In this document: positions 16,386 through 24,648 of the stretch, piece by piece
Position numbering within the stretch: position 1 is the first letter of the stretch
How the letters are laid out: each line of letters opens with the position of its first letter
Assembly (NCBI RefSeq): GCF_000023325.1
Contig: NC_012785.1
Span: 310,001 to 374,000, forward strand
Direction of reading: 5' to 3'
Length of the DNA stretch: 64,000 nt
Source of the DNA: Kosmotoga olearia TBF 19.5.1
Lineage (GTDB): Bacteria; Thermotogota; Thermotogae; Petrotogales; Kosmotogaceae
Made by a program: the position numbers and the translations under genes
The notes under the pieces: generated by a model
What the model was told of the DNA's origin: nothing
Database searches by the model: none
The model's input: only the letters and a program-made list of their open reading frames with translations

Positions 16386-17540
16386 TTATCCCTTATTCCC
16401 AACTTTTATCCTGGAACTTATATATTTTCTCAACAGCAAAAACGCAGCTCCCTTTTCCCAGGATTCTGGATCAGTTATACGCATGATTTCAGGCTTTATT
16501 TCCCAACCATCTTCTATATTGAGATGGATAGATTTGACGATATCGTTAAAGATCCATTCTGAAACAATCCCTTCACCGCCGATCCACAAGATTGCCGGCC
16601 TTAGCGACAGAACTAAATTCGACAGATAATAAGACAAACTTTTTATTATGCGTTCATATTCCTGCAGTCTTTCTTCTTTTTTTGCCTTCTCTCTAAATTG
16701 ATTTATAATCGGTCTAAAAAGGTCAAAGTTGGCAACAAAATTGCCGATACTACCCGCTCTTTCTTTCACAAGAACATACTCTGAGGCCACAGTTTCAAGA
16801 CATCCAATACGTCCACAATAACACTTCTCACCATCAGGGTCGACTCCATGGTGGCCAAACTCAAAGGCCGTTTTTCCATCACTCCCAACGAATATATCCT
16901 GACCATCATAATAAGACGCGCCTATCCCCACACCAAAACTCACGGTCAGCGAAGATTTGTTTATTATTCCGGATTCCACGATTTGACCAATATGCAAAGC
17001 ATCAACATCGTTGCACATAACGAATTCCGAAAGGGCCAACTTAGAAATAACGGGTTCAAAATCAAAATTTCTAAGGTTCAATATGGGCGATTTTATTATC
17101 CTTTTGCTTTTTAAATCAACTGTTCCCGAAACCGCAAACCCGGCTCCGACAGGTTTATAATGCTCAACAAATCTTTTTAGTTCGCTTATTACATCCGGTA
17201 TTGATTTGCCAATTTCATGTAACGGATATTCTATCGAGTCAATTTTTTTCAAGGAGAAATCAAAAACTATTGCCCGAAGAGATTCGCGCCCCAATTTAAC
17301 ACCAAAAACCGTTCCGTGTTCAGGATTTAATGAAACCACATGATTCGGCCTTCCCCTGCCACCGGCAATTTTTTCTATTCTGATCATCTCTAACTTCGTT
17401 AGTTCGTTCAACAGATAACTCAGAGTTGAATTTCTTATTTTCATTTTTTCTGTTAATTCTTTTCTTAAAACACGCTTGCCAGCGTAAAGAAAGTCCAGCA
17501 ATTTTGTAAGATTGTCCCAACGAATCTCTTCGATTTTCAC
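16386..17540 (-). CDS. ROK-family transcriptional regulator (NagC/XylR type)
   Basis: 384 residues; GTG start behind GGGGGAATCAGT. An N-terminal winged helix (about 10-65, LTKLLDFLYAGKRVLRKELTEKMKIRNSTLSYLLNELTKL) is joined to a ROK sugar-kinase fold. The ROK zinc motif is visible as the HHGVDPDGEKCYCGRIGCLETVAS segment near residues 235-258. Such proteins bind sugars or sugar phosphates and repress transport operons. It follows the permease genes by 26 bases on the same strand, as the last gene of the sugar ABC operon, which it probably controls. The last codons lie within the CTCGG repeat region. Confidence 0.92.
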   Translation of the reverse strand: MKIEEIRWDNLTKLLDFLYAGKRVLRKELTEKMKIRNSTLSYLLNELTKLEMIRIEKIAGGRGRPNHVVSLNPEHGTVFGVKLGRESLRAIVFDFSLKKIDSIEYPLHEIGKSIPDVISELKRFVEHYKPVGAGFAVSGTVDLKSKRIIKSPILNLRNFDFEPVISKLALSEFVMCNDVDALHIGQIVESGIINKSSLTVSFGVGIGASYYDGQDIFVGSDGKTAFEFGHHGVDPDGEKCYCGRIGCLETVASEYVLVKERAGSIGNFVANFDLFRPIINQFREKAKKEERLQEYERIIKSLSYYLSNLVLSLRPAILWIGGEGIVSEWIFNDIVKSIHLNIEDGWEIKPEIMRITDPESWEKGAAFLLLRKYISSRIKVGNKG

Positions 17541-17566
17541 ACTGATTCCCCCAGTTCAAGTCTTAC

Positions 17567-18403
17567 TCATTTTATGGTCCAACCGACCATCCCTTTAACA
17601 TAATATCTCTGCAAAAGAAGATAAATCAAGATCGGAATAATCATAACAAGTATAGATGCTGCTGACAAGAGCCCCCAGTCAACGTGATAAACACCTCTCA
17701 TAAGGGGTATTCTCTGGGTTGCGAGAAGTTTGTTAGGTGAATAGATCAGAATCAATGCCAGGAAGAAATCACTCCAGACCCATGTGAACTGAAGCGCTGA
17801 AGCAGAGGCAATAGCCGGTAGAGCATTAGGGAAAACTATTTTGTAAAAAATCTGGAAGTCACTCGCTCCATCAATCCGGGCTGCTTCTTCAATGGAAAAA
17901 GGTAATGTTTTGAAATAATTGCGCATAAAGAACGTTATCCAGGGTATCCCCCACGCTGTATGTACAAGAATCAGTCCAAGATAGCTATCCACCAGACCGA
18001 GCGTACTCATTATCTGAAATATGGGCACAGCTATCATCTGCTGGGGCAGTGCGAGCGTTAGAACCACGGTAATAATAAACGCTTTTCTCATAGGAAAATG
18101 ATAACGCGACAATCCGTATCCCGTCATGGTTGCGATTATGAGAGGTAAAAATGTTGCCGGGATTGCAACTATCAACGAATTTTTCATACCATTTATAAGT
18201 GGTGCTGTTGGGTGATTTAATGCGTCAAAAAAATTTGAGAAGGTCGGGGTAAATGTATCGAATCTCCACCATCCGTTTATTACTTCATCAAAAGGGCGGA
18301 TCGCAGTCATAAGAATTCCAACGATTGGAAGGATCCAGATTAACCCAATAATCCAGGCGGTGATGTTAAGAGAAATCTCCCTGAATTGTATTTTTTTTCT
18401 CAT
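17567..18403 (-). CDS. Carbohydrate ABC transporter permease (MalG type)
   Basis: 278 residues with six hydrophobic segments (first near 14-35, last near 245-265). The EAA loop, EEAARIDGASDFQIFYKIVFPNALPAI, near residues 175-201 is the contact site for the ATPase in binding-protein-dependent importers. ATG overlaps the stop of the partner permease gene by four bases (ATGA), indicating tight coupling. It forms the inner-membrane channel with the 18400 protein. Substrate cannot be told from the sequence. Confidence 0.93.
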   Translation of the reverse strand: MRKKIQFREISLNITAWIIGLIWILPIVGILMTAIRPFDEVINGWWRFDTFTPTFSNFFDALNHPTAPLINGMKNSLIVAIPATFLPLIIATMTGYGLSRYHFPMRKAFIITVVLTLALPQQMIAVPIFQIMSTLGLVDSYLGLILVHTAWGIPWITFFMRNYFKTLPFSIEEAARIDGASDFQIFYKIVFPNALPAIASASALQFTWVWSDFFLALILIYSPNKLLATQRIPLMRGVYHVDWGLLSAASILVMIIPILIYLLLQRYYVKGMVGWTIK

Positions 18404-19284
18404 AACGCATCATCTCCCGCTGAACTTATCATAGGTATAGCTGCAACAAGAGTCGACAGTGTTATAAGCACGGCAACAACTGCGGCCTTCCCGAAGTCCC
18501 ACTCCCTGAAACCGTACATGTACATTTGCAACGCAAGTACATTTGAAGCACCACCTGGACCACCCATGGTTGCAACGTATACAATATCAAATACCTTCAA
18601 TTCCCATAATAAAGTCATAGTGACAACAACAACCGTTATCGGTTTTAATAGCGGAATTGTAATGTTAAAAAACATCTTTGATGGTGTTGCACCATCTAAC
18701 TGTGCAGCTTCGTAATAAGATCTGGGGATTGTTTCAAGGCCAGCAGCATAGAGTATCATACTGAACCCTGTCCATAGCCATACAGAACCAAATATCAGTG
18801 AAAGGAGGGCTGTTTCCGGATAGGCAGTCCATGTTTTACCCTGTATTCCAAAAAAACCGAGAACCATATTTACAACCCCAACGTTCTCTTCGAACATAAA
18901 CCTTATCATTATTCCACCGACGATCATAGGCATTACCATACCCAAAAAGATGACTGATTTTATGATCGCTCCACCTTTAACTTTTCGTAAGAGAACAGCA
19001 AGGATCAATCCCAAAAAAGTCGTTAATGGTAGATGGATGCCAATCCACATAAGATTGTGTATGAGCGCTCCAAAGGGAAATCCCTGCTTAAATCCCCTCG
19101 GGTTTACAATATCTCTGCTTGAAAAAACTTCACGGTAATTGTTCAGCGACAGTTTTCCCGTTTCATCGATAAAACTGAGGAATATGGTTCTAAATGTTGG
19201 ATATAGGACAAAGATTGCTATCAGCAACAAAGCAGGTAATATGAATATGGTAAAGTGATAGAGACGTGCTTTTCTAAGAACCAC
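18400..19284 (-). CDS. Carbohydrate ABC transporter permease (MalF/UgpA type)
   Basis: 294 residues, GTG start behind AAAGGAGACGATACG. Six predicted membrane segments; the first is near residues 12-30 (FILPALLLIAIFVLYP). The EAA loop EAAQLDGATPSKMFFNITIPLLKPI lies near 208-232. It pairs with the MalG-type protein encoded immediately downstream. It is separated from the binding-protein gene by 67 bases that contain a terminator-like hairpin, so it is expressed by read-through, giving fewer permeases than binding protein. Confidence 0.93.
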   Translation of the reverse strand: MVLRKARLYHFTIFILPALLLIAIFVLYPTFRTIFLSFIDETGKLSLNNYREVFSSRDIVNPRGFKQGFPFGALIHNLMWIGIHLPLTTFLGLILAVLLRKVKGGAIIKSVIFLGMVMPMIVGGIMIRFMFEENVGVVNMVLGFFGIQGKTWTAYPETALLSLIFGSVWLWTGFSMILYAAGLETIPRSYYEAAQLDGATPSKMFFNITIPLLKPITVVVVTMTLLWELKVFDIVYVATMGGPGGASNVLALQMYMYGFREWDFGKAAVVAVLITLSTLVAAIPMISSAGDDAL

Positions 19285-19302
19285 CGTATCGTCTCCTTTC
19301 TT

Positions 19303-19336
19303 TTAAAAAAGACGGGACCTTAAGGCCCCGCCTTTT
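19303..19336 (-). terminator. Attenuating terminator between the binding-protein and permease genes
   Basis: On the minus strand GGCGGGGCC-TTAA-GGTCCCGTC, with G-U pairs, is followed by TTTTTT. Its location between the first and second gene of an ABC operon fits partial termination that raises binding protein over permease levels. Confidence 0.82.
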
Positions 19337-19351
19337 CCTGTGATCAAACGA

Positions 19352-20515
19352 TTACTCTGGCATCTTTTCATCAAGAATTTCCAGTACCTGATTCAGTCTG
19401 TCTGGTTTTACCCAAAGAAGCTTCAATTGATCCCAGAATGTTGGTTGCCATATGCCTCCGATAGAATCATCAAGGTCGTTTAGAGATGCTATACCCTCAA
19501 GAAGGTTTGCAACTTCTCTGTCAACAGGCGGATATGCATTTTCGTTTACTCCCAGGGCGGTAGCTATATGGCCACCCTGAGCAATCTGAATGGTTTGCCC
19601 TTCCGGACCTGCGAGGAACTTAAGGAGTTCTTTAGCTTCTTCCACATTTTTGGAGTACTTTGGAATGAAAGCATAATCAATTCCGAATACCATTCCCTGG
19701 CAACCTGGAAGTGTAAACACTCCAAGATCCTCGGGATCATCTACCATACCCGTGATCCAGCTTCCCATGAAATACAGCGCATAGTCTCCGTTCCACCATT
19801 GTCTCAAGATTGTGGTCCATTCAACGGGTTCGCTGAAAAACCCTTCTTTAAGCAGGAAGGTGAGTTTTTCCATAGCTTTTTTGACTGTAAAGCTCTCCCA
19901 TTTCACGTTACCTTCAATTAGATCCTTTTGTAGTTCAGGACCACCAAATGTTATCAAAAAGTGTTCGGTAATATCTGATAACGGCCATCCTACCCCATCA
20001 CCGCTGGCTATTGGTGCCTTGATCCCCGGAAGGTTTTTGAGCAACCTCAATAAGGTTACGAACTCATTCCATGTCTTTGGTGGAACCAGTCCATATTTTT
20101 CAAAGAAAGACTTTCTGTACCAGAAACCTGGTTTTACCTTTGCTGTATAAGCGATTCCGTATACCTTCCCGTTGAACATAACATTATCAAGAGCACCGGG
20201 AAGATAGCTTTCCGGCCTTATGATATCGGTAACCTCAACAACATGTTTGGTGTTTTCACGAATGAATGTTGGCCACATAAAAATAATATCACCAGGTGCT
20301 TTTCGGGCTGCAAATTGTGCGGGTAAAACATTCGCAAGATCTTCAGCGCGATAAATTTGATAATTCACCTTAATTCCCGTCTTTTCCTCAAACGCTTTGA
20401 GAACAGGCAAAAACTTTTCCATTTCCGGACCGGCCCATGGTCCAATTACCGTTAAACTCTTCCCAAATGCAATAACTGTAAGAACAAGCAGAAACATAAC
20501 CAGCAATTTTCTCAC
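19352..20515 (-). CDS. Sugar ABC transporter substrate-binding protein
   Basis: 387 residues from GTG at 20515, placed by GGGGGTGTGTACG just upstream; an ATG nine codons earlier would put this tract inside the gene. A signal peptide (RKLLVMFLLVLTVIAFGKS) precedes a family-1 binding fold: TVIGPWAGPEMEKFLPVLKAFEEKTGIKVNYQ, GIAYTAKVKPGFWYRKSFFEKYGLVPPKTWNEF and YFMGSWITG. No lipobox cysteine. It collects sugar outside the cell for the two permeases; the operon has no ATPase, so the MsmX-like protein at 2555 is a candidate partner. Trehalose or a glucan is conceivable given treT across the repeat region, but this is inference. Confidence 0.92.
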   Translation of the reverse strand: MRKLLVMFLLVLTVIAFGKSLTVIGPWAGPEMEKFLPVLKAFEEKTGIKVNYQIYRAEDLANVLPAQFAARKAPGDIIFMWPTFIRENTKHVVEVTDIIRPESYLPGALDNVMFNGKVYGIAYTAKVKPGFWYRKSFFEKYGLVPPKTWNEFVTLLRLLKNLPGIKAPIASGDGVGWPLSDITEHFLITFGGPELQKDLIEGNVKWESFTVKKAMEKLTFLLKEGFFSEPVEWTTILRQWWNGDYALYFMGSWITGMVDDPEDLGVFTLPGCQGMVFGIDYAFIPKYSKNVEEAKELLKFLAGPEGQTIQIAQGGHIATALGVNENAYPPVDREVANLLEGIASLNDLDDSIGGIWQPTFWDQLKLLWVKPDRLNQVLEILDEKMPE

Positions 20516-20547
20516 CGTACACACCCCCTTTATGGAATTCATTTTAA

Positions 20548-20583
20548 CTATACAACAAATCCACCAATAAATTCAAGTCTTGA
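20548..20583 (-). promoter_or_regulatory. Promoter and candidate operator of the sugar ABC operon
   Basis: On the minus strand: TTGAAT (20571-20576), 17-base spacer, TATAGT (20548-20553). The palindrome TCAAG-T-CTTGA at 20573-20583 overlaps the -35 box, a good place for repression, possibly by the ROK regulator of the same operon. Confidence 0.72.
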
Positions 20584-20732
20584 ATAAAGTCTTTATGGAA
20601 ACTACTATCCGTAAGAACAAATGATGTAGATTAACTGTAATCAACTTAAGTACCGTTTCAAAGTATTACTGCTCATTACATGATAAAATATCGACTGGTT
20701 GGGGTAATTTAAAATATTCGGAGGAATATTTC

Positions 20733-21347
20733 ATGGGGAAAATGATTGTTTTTGCAGGAAATGTTGGATCAGGAAAAACAACTATCGCCAGAGCACTTGC
20801 AGATGCTCTCGGCTTTGAGATTCATTTTGAGTCCGTCAGTGATAACCCTTTTCTTGAAGATTTTTATCATAACCAGCGAAAGTGGGCATATCATCTACAG
20901 ACTTTTTTCCTGATTCATAGATTTACAGCACTGAAAGAAGCAATGGAAAAAGGGTCCAACATCGTTTTTGATCGCTCTATTTACGAAGATGCGGAGATTT
21001 TTGCCAGGAATCTCTACGAAACCGGAAAGATGGAGAAACGCGAATTTGAGACTTATCTCGATATGTTCTACTCAATGATCAAATACATCCCACATCCCGA
21101 CCTGCTCGTATTCATCGATGCCGATATCGATACGATACTTGCACGGATAAGAAAAAGAGGCCGTAATATGGAGCTCGAAGTACCAATAGCCTATTGGCAA
21201 CAGCTTGCAAATCTTTATGATTCATGGATAAGTAGGTATGATTATTCGCCAGTGTATAGAATTGATGCAAAATTCGTGGATATTGAAAGATATCCAGATC
21301 ATCTGGACAAAATTGTTTCCGACGTCAAAAGAATTTTGAAGATTTGA
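20733..21347 (+). CDS. Deoxynucleoside kinase (dNK/dGK family)
   Basis: 204 residues, ATG behind GGAGGAATATTTC. P-loop GNVGSGKTT (about 9-17), the ESVSDNPFLEDFYHNQRKWAYHLQTFFL segment (34-61) and FDRSIYEDAEIFA (about 79-91, DRS motif) are characteristic of deoxyadenosine/deoxyguanosine kinases, which salvage deoxynucleosides using ATP. The lid sequence RIRKRGRNME contains the expected arginines. Followed at 24 bases by an LD-carboxypeptidase gene on the same strand. The natural substrate among dA, dG and dC cannot be assigned. Confidence 0.92.
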   Translation: MGKMIVFAGNVGSGKTTIARALADALGFEIHFESVSDNPFLEDFYHNQRKWAYHLQTFFLIHRFTALKEAMEKGSNIVFDRSIYEDAEIFARNLYETGKMEKREFETYLDMFYSMIKYIPHPDLLVFIDADIDTILARIRKRGRNMELEVPIAYWQQLANLYDSWISRYDYSPVYRIDAKFVDIERYPDHLDKIVSDVKRILKI

Positions 21348-21370
21348 TTTGTGCGGACGGTGAAGTAGTG

Positions 21371-22351
21371 ATGAAAAGAATTCTTTTATTGCTTTTGATT
21401 TTTTCCATAATCCTATCCTTTATGCAACTATCTGCAAACGTCAGCAAAAGAATCTCTGTTTGGAACTTCATTCATAAAAACAAAGTGAATACAGTTTTTG
21501 TAACTTCACCGGCTCGTTTTCCTGACCAGACCCTACTCGATGCAGGAATAAGAACACTCCAAAGTGCAGGGTTAACAGTCATAGTAGGCGACAGTTGCCG
21601 AAGATATCTATCTGACGAAGAAAAAGCCAGAGAAATCAACGAAGCCTTTGCAGATCCGAATATTGACATGATAATTACATCTCGCGGTGGCCATGGATCG
21701 TTCAGAGTTCTGGATTACCTGGACTGGAAAACCATCTCAAAAAATCCTAAACCTATCGTCGGATACAGTGATATCACAGCTTTGCTTTTAGGAATCTATT
21801 TCAAGACAGGTATCATCACCTACCACGGCCCAATGGTAACCGTTGAACTAGATAATGACGGAAAATCACTTGAGAAAATGCTGAAACTTTTGAACGGTGA
21901 TAAATTGATTACCTTTGATTATAATTCAAAGCCGATAGTACCTGGTAAAATGGTTGGAAGGCTGATCGTAGGCAACCTGTCCCTTTTCAAAACTCTTCAA
22001 GGTACAAAATATTTTGGTTCTCTGAAAGATTCCATTTTGGTTCTTGAAGATGTAGGAGAAAGCCGGGAGTCAATAGAACGCATGGTATGGAATATAGCAC
22101 ATCTGAAAGACTATCAAACCTTAAGGGGAATAGTTTTTGCGGGATTCACCCAGATAAATAACGATGACTTTGACGGTGTTTTCAAAATCCTCGAAAGATT
22201 TTTCGAAGATGCCCCATTTCCTGTTTGGGTAGGACTTCCAGTATTCCACGGAAATTTTACAAAGCTAACTTTGCCCGTTGGTGCATGGGTTGAGATGGAT
22301 CTCGAGAATCACTATATAAAGATTTTGAATGGTCCTGAACCAGAGAGATAA
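21371..22351 (+). CDS. Peptidase S66 (LD-carboxypeptidase/MccF-like), secreted
   Basis: 326 residues if the ATG at 21371 is used, giving a clean signal sequence (KRILLLLLIFSIILSFMQLSA); in-frame codons up to 21344 exist but read into the upstream gene. S66 features: VFVTSPARFPD, DMIITSRGGHGSFRVLDYLD with the family's RGG and YG-like region, and PIVGYSDITALLLGIYFKTGIITYHGPMV containing GYSDIT, where the serine acts as nucleophile. Later VGRLIVGNLSL and LEDVGESRESIERM match the family. These enzymes trim peptidoglycan tetrapeptides or cleave microcin C-like adducts. Export to the periplasm or toga space is unusual, since LdcA is cytoplasmic. Confidence 0.9.
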   Translation: MKRILLLLLIFSIILSFMQLSANVSKRISVWNFIHKNKVNTVFVTSPARFPDQTLLDAGIRTLQSAGLTVIVGDSCRRYLSDEEKAREINEAFADPNIDMIITSRGGHGSFRVLDYLDWKTISKNPKPIVGYSDITALLLGIYFKTGIITYHGPMVTVELDNDGKSLEKMLKLLNGDKLITFDYNSKPIVPGKMVGRLIVGNLSLFKTLQGTKYFGSLKDSILVLEDVGESRESIERMVWNIAHLKDYQTLRGIVFAGFTQINNDDFDGVFKILERFFEDAPFPVWVGLPVFHGNFTKLTLPVGAWVEMDLENHYIKILNGPEPER

Positions 22352-22391
22352 AAAAAGAGGGAACCCAACAGTGAGTTCCCTCTTTTTTTAC
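22350..22391. terminator. Bidirectional terminator between the S66 gene and trxB
   Basis: AAAAAAGAGGGAAC / GTTCCCTCTTTTTTT with an eleven-base loop, A-run and T-run symmetrical, between two convergent genes. Confidence 0.93.
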
Positions 22392-22399
22392 TTAGTTCT

Positions 22400-23365
22400 T
22401 TATTCTTCATCAAAGTAGGTTCTTGATGCATGGCTTACAGCTATTGCACCGTCGGCAGCGGCGGTGACAATTTGTCTTACTTCCTTCTCACGAACGTCTC
22501 CGATCGCATATACTCCTGGAACGTTAGTTTCCATATGCTCGTCAGTCATTATATATCCCCAATCGTTGGTTTTAACTTTCCCTTTCAAAAAACCGGTATT
22601 GGGTACCAACCCGATGAAAACGAACACGCCTTCAACTTCAAGCGTAGAAAGTTCACCAGTCTCAACGTTCTTAAGGATCAATCTTTCAACCTTGTCACTT
22701 CCTTCGATTCTATCAACCACTGTGTTGAAAATAAAGTCTACCTTTCCGGTAGCTTTTATTCTTTCTTGAAGAAGCTTGTCTGCCGTCAATTTAGGGAGAT
22801 TTTGAACTATCGTTATCTTATCAACGATCTTGGAGAGAAAAAGTGCTTCATCCAGCGCGCTGTTACCTCCACCAATAACAGCTATATGCTTCCCGGCAAA
22901 GAAATGTCCATCACAGGTTGCACAATAAGAAACTCCTTTACCGGCAAATTCAGCTTCTCCTGGTACATTCAATTTTCTTGGATTGGAACCCGTAGCAATG
23001 ATCAAAACACGGCTCTGGATCTTCTTACCGTTGTCAAGTATGACGGTTTTCTTTTCACCTTCGACCTCGAGTTCAACAACCTCCGCATTCAGGAAAGATA
23101 CATCGAAAGCACGTGCATGTTCAGCCATTTTTTCAGCAAGATCCATTCCACTTATAGAAGGAAAACCCGTCCAATTCTCGACTTTTTCGGTGTTGTTAAT
23201 TTGTCCACCTTCCAGAGCACGCTCTATGATCAGAGGATCCAGTCCGGCCTGAACCGCATAAATTCCAGCAGTAATTCCTCCCGGACCTCCTCCAATGATG
23301 AGTATATCGTAGTAATCCTTTACTTCGCTCTTTTGTTTAGCACTTCCAAGATCGAAGAAGGCCAC
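22400..23365 (-). CDS. trxB: Thioredoxin reductase (NADPH)
   Basis: 321 residues, GTG start behind AAGGAGGGATTCCT. FAD-binding GGGPGGITAGIYA (about 26-38), the redox-active CATC (about 147-150) and the NAD(P)-binding IGGGNSALDEAL (about 168-179). A C-terminal AIGDVREKEVRQIVTAAADGAIA binds FAD. It is the second gene of an operon with the protein disulfide oxidoreductase, 15 bases apart. Together they form the thermophile thiol-disulfide system in which the reductase feeds electrons to PDO. The VRGGN-type NADPH motif is not clear, so cofactor preference is uncertain. Confidence 0.95.
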   Translation of the reverse strand: MAFFDLGSAKQKSEVKDYYDILIIGGGPGGITAGIYAVQAGLDPLIIERALEGGQINNTEKVENWTGFPSISGMDLAEKMAEHARAFDVSFLNAEVVELEVEGEKKTVILDNGKKIQSRVLIIATGSNPRKLNVPGEAEFAGKGVSYCATCDGHFFAGKHIAVIGGGNSALDEALFLSKIVDKITIVQNLPKLTADKLLQERIKATGKVDFIFNTVVDRIEGSDKVERLILKNVETGELSTLEVEGVFVFIGLVPNTGFLKGKVKTNDWGYIMTDEHMETNVPGVYAIGDVREKEVRQIVTAAADGAIAVSHASRTYFDEE

Positions 23366-23380
23366 AGGAATCCCTCCTTA

Positions 23381-24028
23381 TCAAACCGCCTTAAAGACTT
23401 CGTCTATAAACTGTTTTTCTGGATAAGCTCCAACAAAAATGACCTCATCGTTGATAACTATCTGAGGTACCGAACTAACCCCAAACTTCATCGACAAATC
23501 AGGGAATTCATTGGCCTCTATCATGGAAGCAACAACGTTTTCGTTTGCCATAGCGATATTGTGAGCTGTGATAACAGCGCGTGGACAATACGGGCACGTG
23601 GGTGTTACGAAAACCTTTATGTCTATGGGTTTTTCAATCGTCTTCAATCTCTCAATGGACTCCGGAGAAAGATTGGGCTTCGCTCCTTTAGAGAAACTAA
23701 TTATATCCTGAAGCAACGTTCCAAACTCATGTCCAGAAGGTATCCCATAGAACCTTACACCTTTATCAACTCCGTCTGGAGTTAAAAGCACGATAGCCGG
23801 AGAAATCTCAATGGAATATTCCTTTGCCTTTTCAGAATCGGCATCATACTTTTCAAATACAACCATATCGGTAACTTCAGTGAGCTCACTGAGGAGTTGT
23901 TCGATCGTCGAACAGTAATCGCAATTGTCCTTGTTCTCAAAAAACAGGAGCTTCACCTTTCCTTCCATCTCTGACAGTATATCCTTTACTTGCGTTCTGA
24001 TTTCATCGTTCAATAATTTTTCCGACAT
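23381..24028 (-). CDS. Protein disulfide oxidoreductase (glutaredoxin-like, two thioredoxin folds)
   Basis: 215 residues, the size of archaeal and Thermotogota PDO proteins. Two CxxC motifs, one in each thioredoxin-like unit: CDYC near residues 37-40 and CPYC near 145-148, the second followed by the cis-proline region SVPQIVIND. It forms and rearranges disulfides in cytoplasmic proteins and accepts electrons from thioredoxin reductase, whose gene follows. ATG is preceded by AAGGAGGAAAATAG. A palindrome 32 bases upstream may be the operator. Confidence 0.92.
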   Translation of the reverse strand: MSEKLLNDEIRTQVKDILSEMEGKVKLLFFENKDNCDYCSTIEQLLSELTEVTDMVVFEKYDADSEKAKEYSIEISPAIVLLTPDGVDKGVRFYGIPSGHEFGTLLQDIISFSKGAKPNLSPESIERLKTIEKPIDIKVFVTPTCPYCPRAVITAHNIAMANENVVASMIEANEFPDLSMKFGVSSVPQIVINDEVIFVGAYPEKQFIDEVFKAV

Positions 24029-24059
24029 TCTATTTTCCTCCTTTTTTGGTTAACTCAGT

Positions 24060-24076
24060 ATACCCTGTATGGGTAT
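24060..24076. promoter_or_regulatory. CsoR/CstR-like inverted repeat upstream of the PDO-trxB operon
   Basis: ATACCC-TGTAT-GGGTAT, a perfect 6+5+6 palindrome, located 32-48 bases before the PDO start codon. On the minus strand TATACT overlaps its right edge and could be a -10 box. The sequence resembles operators of CsoR/CstR-type copper or persulfide sensors as I remember them. No such regulator is in the window. Confidence 0.6.
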
Positions 24077-24091
24077 GATAACACGACTATG

Positions 24092-24643
24092 TTACTCGGA
24101 TTTTGATTCTTTGTTTACAAAATCTTCCGCAAGCCATCTTACACTGGCCAAAACAAATATGATTCCCTCGAAAATAAGAAGAAAAAACAACCACTGATCC
24201 GGCATAAGGATTCTCATCTTATCAGATATCATAATTATCGCCGTACCAATAATAGAAAAGGTCAACACACAATCGAGTATCTTTAGCCTGCCACCGTATA
24301 TAATCAAATCCCTTAAATATTCCTGACGGGTATATCCCAAGGATAAAAAGAAGATCCTGAAAGTATCGTCGTACCTTAGAACTTGCTCGGATATCGCACG
24401 TAGATTGAAAAAGTAGCCTGTAAAAAAGAGCCAGGCATACAGGAGTTTCATGTCATTGATAAAGAGAATGTACCCAAGGGCAATAAAAAAGGTCATTGCC
24501 GGGACATTCATAAACCGAAATAAAAATCCGGGTTTATGAGAAAAACGAAAAAAGGCAAAAACTGTTGCGATCGCAAAAACCATCGCAACAGCGGAAACCA
24601 AAATATGCCTAAAGATTTCCAAAAGAAGTTCAATTGCCAGCAC
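24092..24643 (-). CDS. Integral membrane protein of unknown function
   Basis: 183 residues, not recognised. Hydrophobic segments lie near residues 10-30, 47-62, 67-82, 120-138 and 150-166, with a charged loop (RAISEQVLRYDDTFRIFFLSLGYTRQEYLRD) between. It follows the stomatin-like gene at five bases on the same strand, so it belongs to the NfeD-stomatin unit, and lies downstream in transcription. No enzyme motif seen. Confidence 0.62.
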   Translation of the reverse strand: MLAIELLLEIFRHILVSAVAMVFAIATVFAFFRFSHKPGFLFRFMNVPAMTFFIALGYILFINDMKLLYAWLFFTGYFFNLRAISEQVLRYDDTFRIFFLSLGYTRQEYLRDLIIYGGRLKILDCVLTFSIIGTAIIMISDKMRILMPDQWLFFLLIFEGIIFVLASVRWLAEDFVNKESKSE

Positions 24644-24648
24644 TCACA

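Noticed and set aside
15840-16629. Several coding frames in the repeat region between treT and the ROK gene
   Set aside because: They are composed of the CTCGG and hairpin repeats, lack ribosome binding sites and have no protein character.
22430-23785. 451-codon frame on the plus strand opposite trxB and PDO
   Set aside because: It is antisense to two well-supported genes, has no RBS and no protein family signs.
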